The translations under genes were made by a program, and so were the position numbers. From contig JAQVGB010000046.1 of NCBI GenBank assembly GCA_028696915.1, positions 1 through 7,233 on the forward strand: a stretch of 7,233 nt of DNA, read 5' to 3'. The notes under the pieces were generated by a model. It worked only from the letters and a program-made list of their open reading frames with translations, made no database searches and was not told the origin of the DNA. Origin of the DNA: Candidatus Dojkabacteria bacterium (lineage in GTDB: Bacteria > Patescibacteriota > Dojkabacteria > SC72 > JAFGCJ01). This document shows positions 5,247-7,233 of the stretch, in pieces (within the stretch, counting starts at the first letter, position 1; each line of letters starts with the position of its first letter).

Positions 5247-5807
5247 TTAGAGTTTCTTGACCTGTGCGAAGGTAAGTTCGACAGGGGTCTCGCGTCCGAA
5301 GATCGACACGAGCACTTTGACTTTTCCTTTGGTGACGTCAATTTCACTCACGCTCCCGATAAAGTCTACAAACGGGCCCTCGGTTACCTTGACGGCGTCT
5401 CCCACATTGAATGTCGACTGGAAGGCCGGCTGTTCGATTTCCATATAGCGCATGATCGCCTGGACCTCTTCCTCCGGAAGCGGCCGCGGGTATTTGCCTG
5501 TGCGCACAAATCCCGAAACGCCTTCGATGTTGTTGATCAATTCCCACGTATCCTTGTCAAACACCATTTTCAAAAGGACATATCCTGGATAGAACCGTTC
5601 CTCGGTGACTTTCTGCTTGCCGTCCTTGACGGTGATCTTCTTCTGGACCGGGACCAGTACTTCGGTAATACGGGTCTCGAGCTTGGACGCTTTGACGCGT
5701 TGGTTGATCGCGTCAGCGACTTTTTGCTCGTGACCGGACTGGGTACTGATGACGTACCATTTTGCATCTTCTTTAACTTTTGGTGTGTCTTCTGTGACGA
5801 CGGGCAT
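5247..5807 (-). CDS. nusG: Transcription termination/antitermination factor NusG
   Basis: 186 residues; a universal elongation factor that binds the RNA polymerase clamp and couples transcription to translation or Rho. The NGN domain spans about 15-115 with KWYVISTQSGHEQKVADAI (16-34), a central segment ITVKDGKQKVTEERFYPGYVLLKM (58-81) and NNIEGVSGFVR (92-102). The KOW domain spans about 135-186 with FNVGDAVKVTEGPFVDFIGSVSEID (133-157) and the usual C-terminal FGRETPVELTFAQVKKL. Residues 1-14 are a short acidic lead-in. It starts three bases after the secE stop codon, so the two are probably translationally linked, and it lacks a Shine-Dalgarno. Confidence 0.98.
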   Translation of the reverse strand: MPVVTEDTPKVKEDAKWYVISTQSGHEQKVADAINQRVKASKLETRITEVLVPVQKKITVKDGKQKVTEERFYPGYVLLKMVFDKDTWELINNIEGVSGFVRTGKYPRPLPEEEVQAIMRYMEIEQPAFQSTFNVGDAVKVTEGPFVDFIGSVSEIDVTKGKVKVLVSIFGRETPVELTFAQVKKL

Positions 5808-5810
5808 GGA

Positions 5811-6005
5811 TTATTTAATAACAAATCGTGACCTTAGCTCGAAAAAGACTCCATCAAGGCCAATAATGATGAGCGTGATTATACCAGATACAAGAATAAC
5901 GAAAAGAGTGAGGTTTATGACGGTCCTCAGGGACGGCCAACGCACCTGCCGGTACTCGCCGATGAACGTGTGTATGCTGTTTTTCACCTTTTCGAGCATC
6001 TTCAT
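5811..6005 (-). CDS. secE: Preprotein translocase subunit SecE (minimal form)
   Basis: 64 residues. SecE clamps SecY in the inner-membrane translocon. The conserved amphipathic surface helix is IGEYRQVRWPSLRTVINLT (15-33), including the Glu and the W-P pair of the family, followed by one membrane helix (about 33-50) and a short C-terminal tail. This is the single-spanning short SecE common outside gammaproteobacteria. A second ATG two codons in (at 5999) could also be used. It begins 28 bases after the tRNA-Trp 3' end and ends three bases before nusG, a classic arrangement. Confidence 0.96.
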   Translation of the reverse strand: MKMLEKVKNSIHTFIGEYRQVRWPSLRTVINLTLFVILVSGIITLIIIGLDGVFFELRSRFVIK

Positions 6006-6033
6006 ACGTATAATTAATCAACTAGTTTTCCTG

Positions 6034-6105
6034 CAGGCCCGCCAGGAATCGAACCTGGAACCGCGGTTTTGGAGACCGCCGTTTTGCCAATTAAACTACG
6101 GGCCC
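6034..6105 (-). tRNA. trnW: tRNA-Trp (anticodon CCA)
   Basis: A full cloverleaf reads on the minus strand. Acceptor GGGCCCG/CGGGCCT has a G1-U72 wobble. The D stem is GTTT/AAAC with an AATTGGCA loop. The anticodon stem is GCGGT/ACCGC around the loop CTCCAAA, placing CCA at positions 34-36. The variable loop is 4 nt, and the T arm is CCAGG-TTCGATT-CCTGG. The discriminator is G, as usual for bacterial tRNA-Trp. The 3' CCA is not encoded (the DNA continues CAG). It lies between rpmG and secE, a widely conserved position, and is probably processed from the common transcript. Confidence 0.97.
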
Positions 6106-6115
6106 TCCCCGCGTC

Positions 6116-6150
6116 GGAGACCGTTGTTTTATTGATAAAAAGATGGGCCC
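6116..6150 (-). repeat. Degenerate copy of the 5' half of tRNA-Trp
   Basis: Aligned without gaps against tRNA positions 6071-6105 (offset exactly 45 bases), 25 of 35 bases match, including GGGCCC at the 5' end, AAAAC at the D-stem 3' side, and CGGTCTCC in the anticodon arm. No 3' half follows: the sequence runs directly into the true tRNA. It may be a partial tandem duplication or a tRNA-like fold in the leader, or possibly coincidence. Confidence 0.4.
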
Positions 6151-6180
6151 CACCGCTGACAATCGTCACCGCCAAGGATC

Positions 6181-6348
6181 CTACTTCAACTTCGTCTCCT
6201 CGTGCTGTGTATGGGCTGTACAGACCGGACAATATTTCTTTGAAGAAAGCTTGTCCTGCAGTTTCTTATTCTTATATGTCGTATAGTTCTTATTTTTGCA
6301 GACCTGACAGCGCAGTGCAACAATAAGCCGTGTATCATTTTTTGCCAT
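6181..6348 (-). CDS. rpmG: 50S ribosomal protein L33 (zinc-ribbon form)
   Basis: A 55-residue small gene. The product begins MAKNDTRLIVALRCQVCKNKNYTTYKNKK and ends with PVCTAHTQHEETKLK. The paired motifs C-QV-C (14-17) and C-PV-C (40-43) form the four-cysteine zinc ribbon of the C+ type of L33. Other family features are the basic N-terminus, NYTT (21-24) and the H/E/K-rich end. It is an E-site-proximal large-subunit protein. It begins about 38 bases after the predicted transcription start and is the first gene of the rpmG-trnW-secE-nusG-rplK-rplA unit. A weak AGGGA lies about 10 bases before the ATG. Confidence 0.96.
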   Translation of the reverse strand: MAKNDTRLIVALRCQVCKNKNYTTYKNKKLQDKLSSKKYCPVCTAHTQHEETKLK

Positions 6349-6392
6349 GGGAGAAATCCCTGATATTATCCGATTGCTCTGTGATCGCGTGA

Positions 6393-6421
6393 ATTATAAG
6401 GAGTTTGGCGGGTGCGGTCAA
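6393..6421 (-). promoter_or_regulatory. Promoter of the rpmG-trnW-secE-nusG-rplKA unit (TTGACC-17-TATAAT)
   Basis: The minus strand shows TTGACC (6421-6416, five of six), an exact 17-base spacer and TATAAT (6398-6393, perfect). The start would be near 6386. It sits between the helicase stop and rpmG, and no further good promoter is visible before rplA ends. Confidence 0.88.
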
Positions 6422-6483
6422 ATGAGATGTGTCCGCGGGCTCGTTCGGTTGTCCTGGTGCGCAACAAGCGGACTGTCGATTCG

Positions 6484-7233
6484 TTACTCGTACTCGAAGA
6501 TACGCAGTTCGTGCATGGCGCGGGTGCAGGATGTGTAAAAGCTTTTTATCTCTTGCATGGAATTGCCCGGATCTTCGTTTGGATAGTTCACATACACGAC
6601 CGCATCGAACTCCAGGCCTTTGAGCAGTTTGATATGGCTGATCAGTATGCCGCCTTCGTAGGTGTCTTCGGTGCTGACGACGGCGGTCATGTCCGGATAC
6701 TGCCGGTCCAGCTGGGCCGAAAAGAGAGGGAGGAACTGTTCCGGTACGATAACGGCGATGTTGTGGTAGCCGCTTTCTTTCATATTCCCGATAACCTGTC
6801 CCATATGCATAAGCATCTCGTCGATGTCGTATTCGTGATGAACGTGCGGCTCTATGCCTCTCCTGAGGACCGGCAGTGGAAGGAGGTTTGAAGGGACGTG
6901 CCACCGTCGCATCCGGGAGTTCACAAACTCGATGATCTCCTTTGTCGTCCGGTAGCTGGTCCGGATATTGAAAAAGCGCGTGTCCTTTTGAGGAAATATG
7001 GTCCCGATCATGTCATCCCAGTTAGAAACCCCGTCAGGATTGATGATGCCTTGCATGAGATCTCCGACGATCATCATCCGGCCGCTTTCCGTGTATTTCC
7101 TGAGAATAAACAGCTGGGCGGGGCTGCAATCCTGCGCTTCATCGACGACGAGATACTGGATTTTTTCATGCGGAAGTGGCGGCTTAAGCAGGTATTTCAA
7201 GTAGAGTAGGGCAGGCAGGTCGCTTGTCGAGAG
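6484..7233 (-). CDS. Superfamily 1 helicase, UvrD/HelD-like, C-terminal part (5' end off the window)
   Basis: The frame is open from the right edge to TAA at 6484-6486, giving 249 visible residues; a TTG at 7200 is internal, not a start. SF1A motifs appear in order: Walker B/motif II VVDEAQD (29-35), motif III MMIVGDLMQGI (53-62), motif IV NIRTSYRTTKEI (89-100), motif V ILISHIKLLKGLEFDAVVY (196-214) and motif VI FYTSCTRAMHEL (231-242). Walker A and the other early motifs must lie beyond the window. The short spacing and the LKGLEFDAVVY/CTRAMHEL pair resemble the HelD/UvrD-like C-terminal domain more than classic UvrD/PcrA/Rep, but assignment between DNA repair helicase and RNA-polymerase-recycling HelD is not possible here. 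It is separated from rpmG by a strong promoter, so it belongs to a different unit. Confidence 0.9.
   Translation of the reverse strand, partial: LSTSDLPALLYLKYLLKPPLPHEKIQYLVVDEAQDCSPAQLFILRKYTESGRMMIVGDLMQGIINPDGVSNWDDMIGTIFPQKDTRFFNIRTSYRTTKEIIEFVNSRMRRWHVPSNLLPLPVLRRGIEPHVHHEYDIDEMLMHMGQVIGNMKESGYHNIAVIVPEQFLPLFSAQLDRQYPDMTAVVSTEDTYEGGILISHIKLLKGLEFDAVVYVNYPNEDPGNSMQEIKSFYTSCTRAMHELRIFEYE

Noticed and set aside
5211..5831. Plus-strand open frame of 206 codons opposite nusG
   Set aside because: It is antisense to a clear NusG with complete NGN and KOW domains; it has no promoter or start signal.
6431..6473. Inverted repeat GTCCGC/GCGGAC after the helicase gene as a terminator
   Set aside because: A 6-bp stem with a loop of over 30 nt (plus a weak inner GTTG/CAAC pair) and no U-tract; too weak to call.
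1..7233. CRISPR array
   Set aside because: No regularly spaced long identical repeats are present; the 23-bp array has only three imperfect copies without spacers.

Overview
The window is bacterial and is organised around a ribosomal-protein/transcription locus read on the minus strand. From high to low coordinates it holds: the C-terminal part of an SF1 (UvrD/HelD-like) helicase; rpmG (L33); tRNA-Trp(CCA); secE; nusG; rplK (L11); rplA (L1); a plus-strand orphan gene; rplJ (L10); rplL (L7/L12); and a two-gene unit encoding a stand-alone 7TM membrane protein and an ATP-grasp alpha-L-glutamate-ligase-like enzyme that runs off the left edge. TAA, TAG and TGA all terminate recognisable genes (rplJ ends in TGA), so the standard bacterial code applies. 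Almost no gene has a clear Shine-Dalgarno sequence. The lineage cannot be fixed from sequence alone. Weak Shine-Dalgarno usage, a minimal 64-residue SecE and moderate GC would suit a Candidate Phyla Radiation/Patescibacteria member, but this is a low-confidence inference.

Transcription units. (1) A strong minus-strand promoter (TTGACC-17-TATAAT, 6393-6421) can drive rpmG, tRNA-Trp, secE, nusG, rplK and rplA. (2) A second strong minus-strand promoter (TTGACA-17-TATTAT, 2880-2908) starts almost exactly at an L10-leader RNA (about 2823-2873) and drives rplJ-rplL, which ends at a hairpin-plus-U-tract terminator (1683-1725). (3) A TATAAT box at 1601-1606 probably starts the 7TM/ATP-grasp transcript. 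(4) On the plus strand, TTGATT-17-TAGAAT (3024-3052) drives the orphan gene 3082-3918.

The unusual feature is the orphan module between rplA and rplJ, genes that are normally contiguous. A 278-codon reading frame of unknown function lies antisense to the operon with its own promoter, divergent from rplJL and convergent with rplKA. Upstream of it are three tandem 23-bp repeats with core YTATRGGTTG, lying between the two divergent promoters. The module is bracketed by a 13-bp exact direct repeat (2881-2893 and 3903-3915) that could be the scar of an insertion; the inner -35 element of the rplJ promoter would then lie on the inserted DNA.

The only intergenic stretch over 300 bases is 2764-3081. 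From left to right it holds the rplJ 5' leader, the L10 leader motif, the rplJ promoter, the tandem repeats and the orphan promoter. The 1546-1741 gap holds the 7TM promoter and the rplL terminator. The 6106-6180 gap between tRNA-Trp and rpmG contains a degenerate copy of the 5' half of the tRNA.
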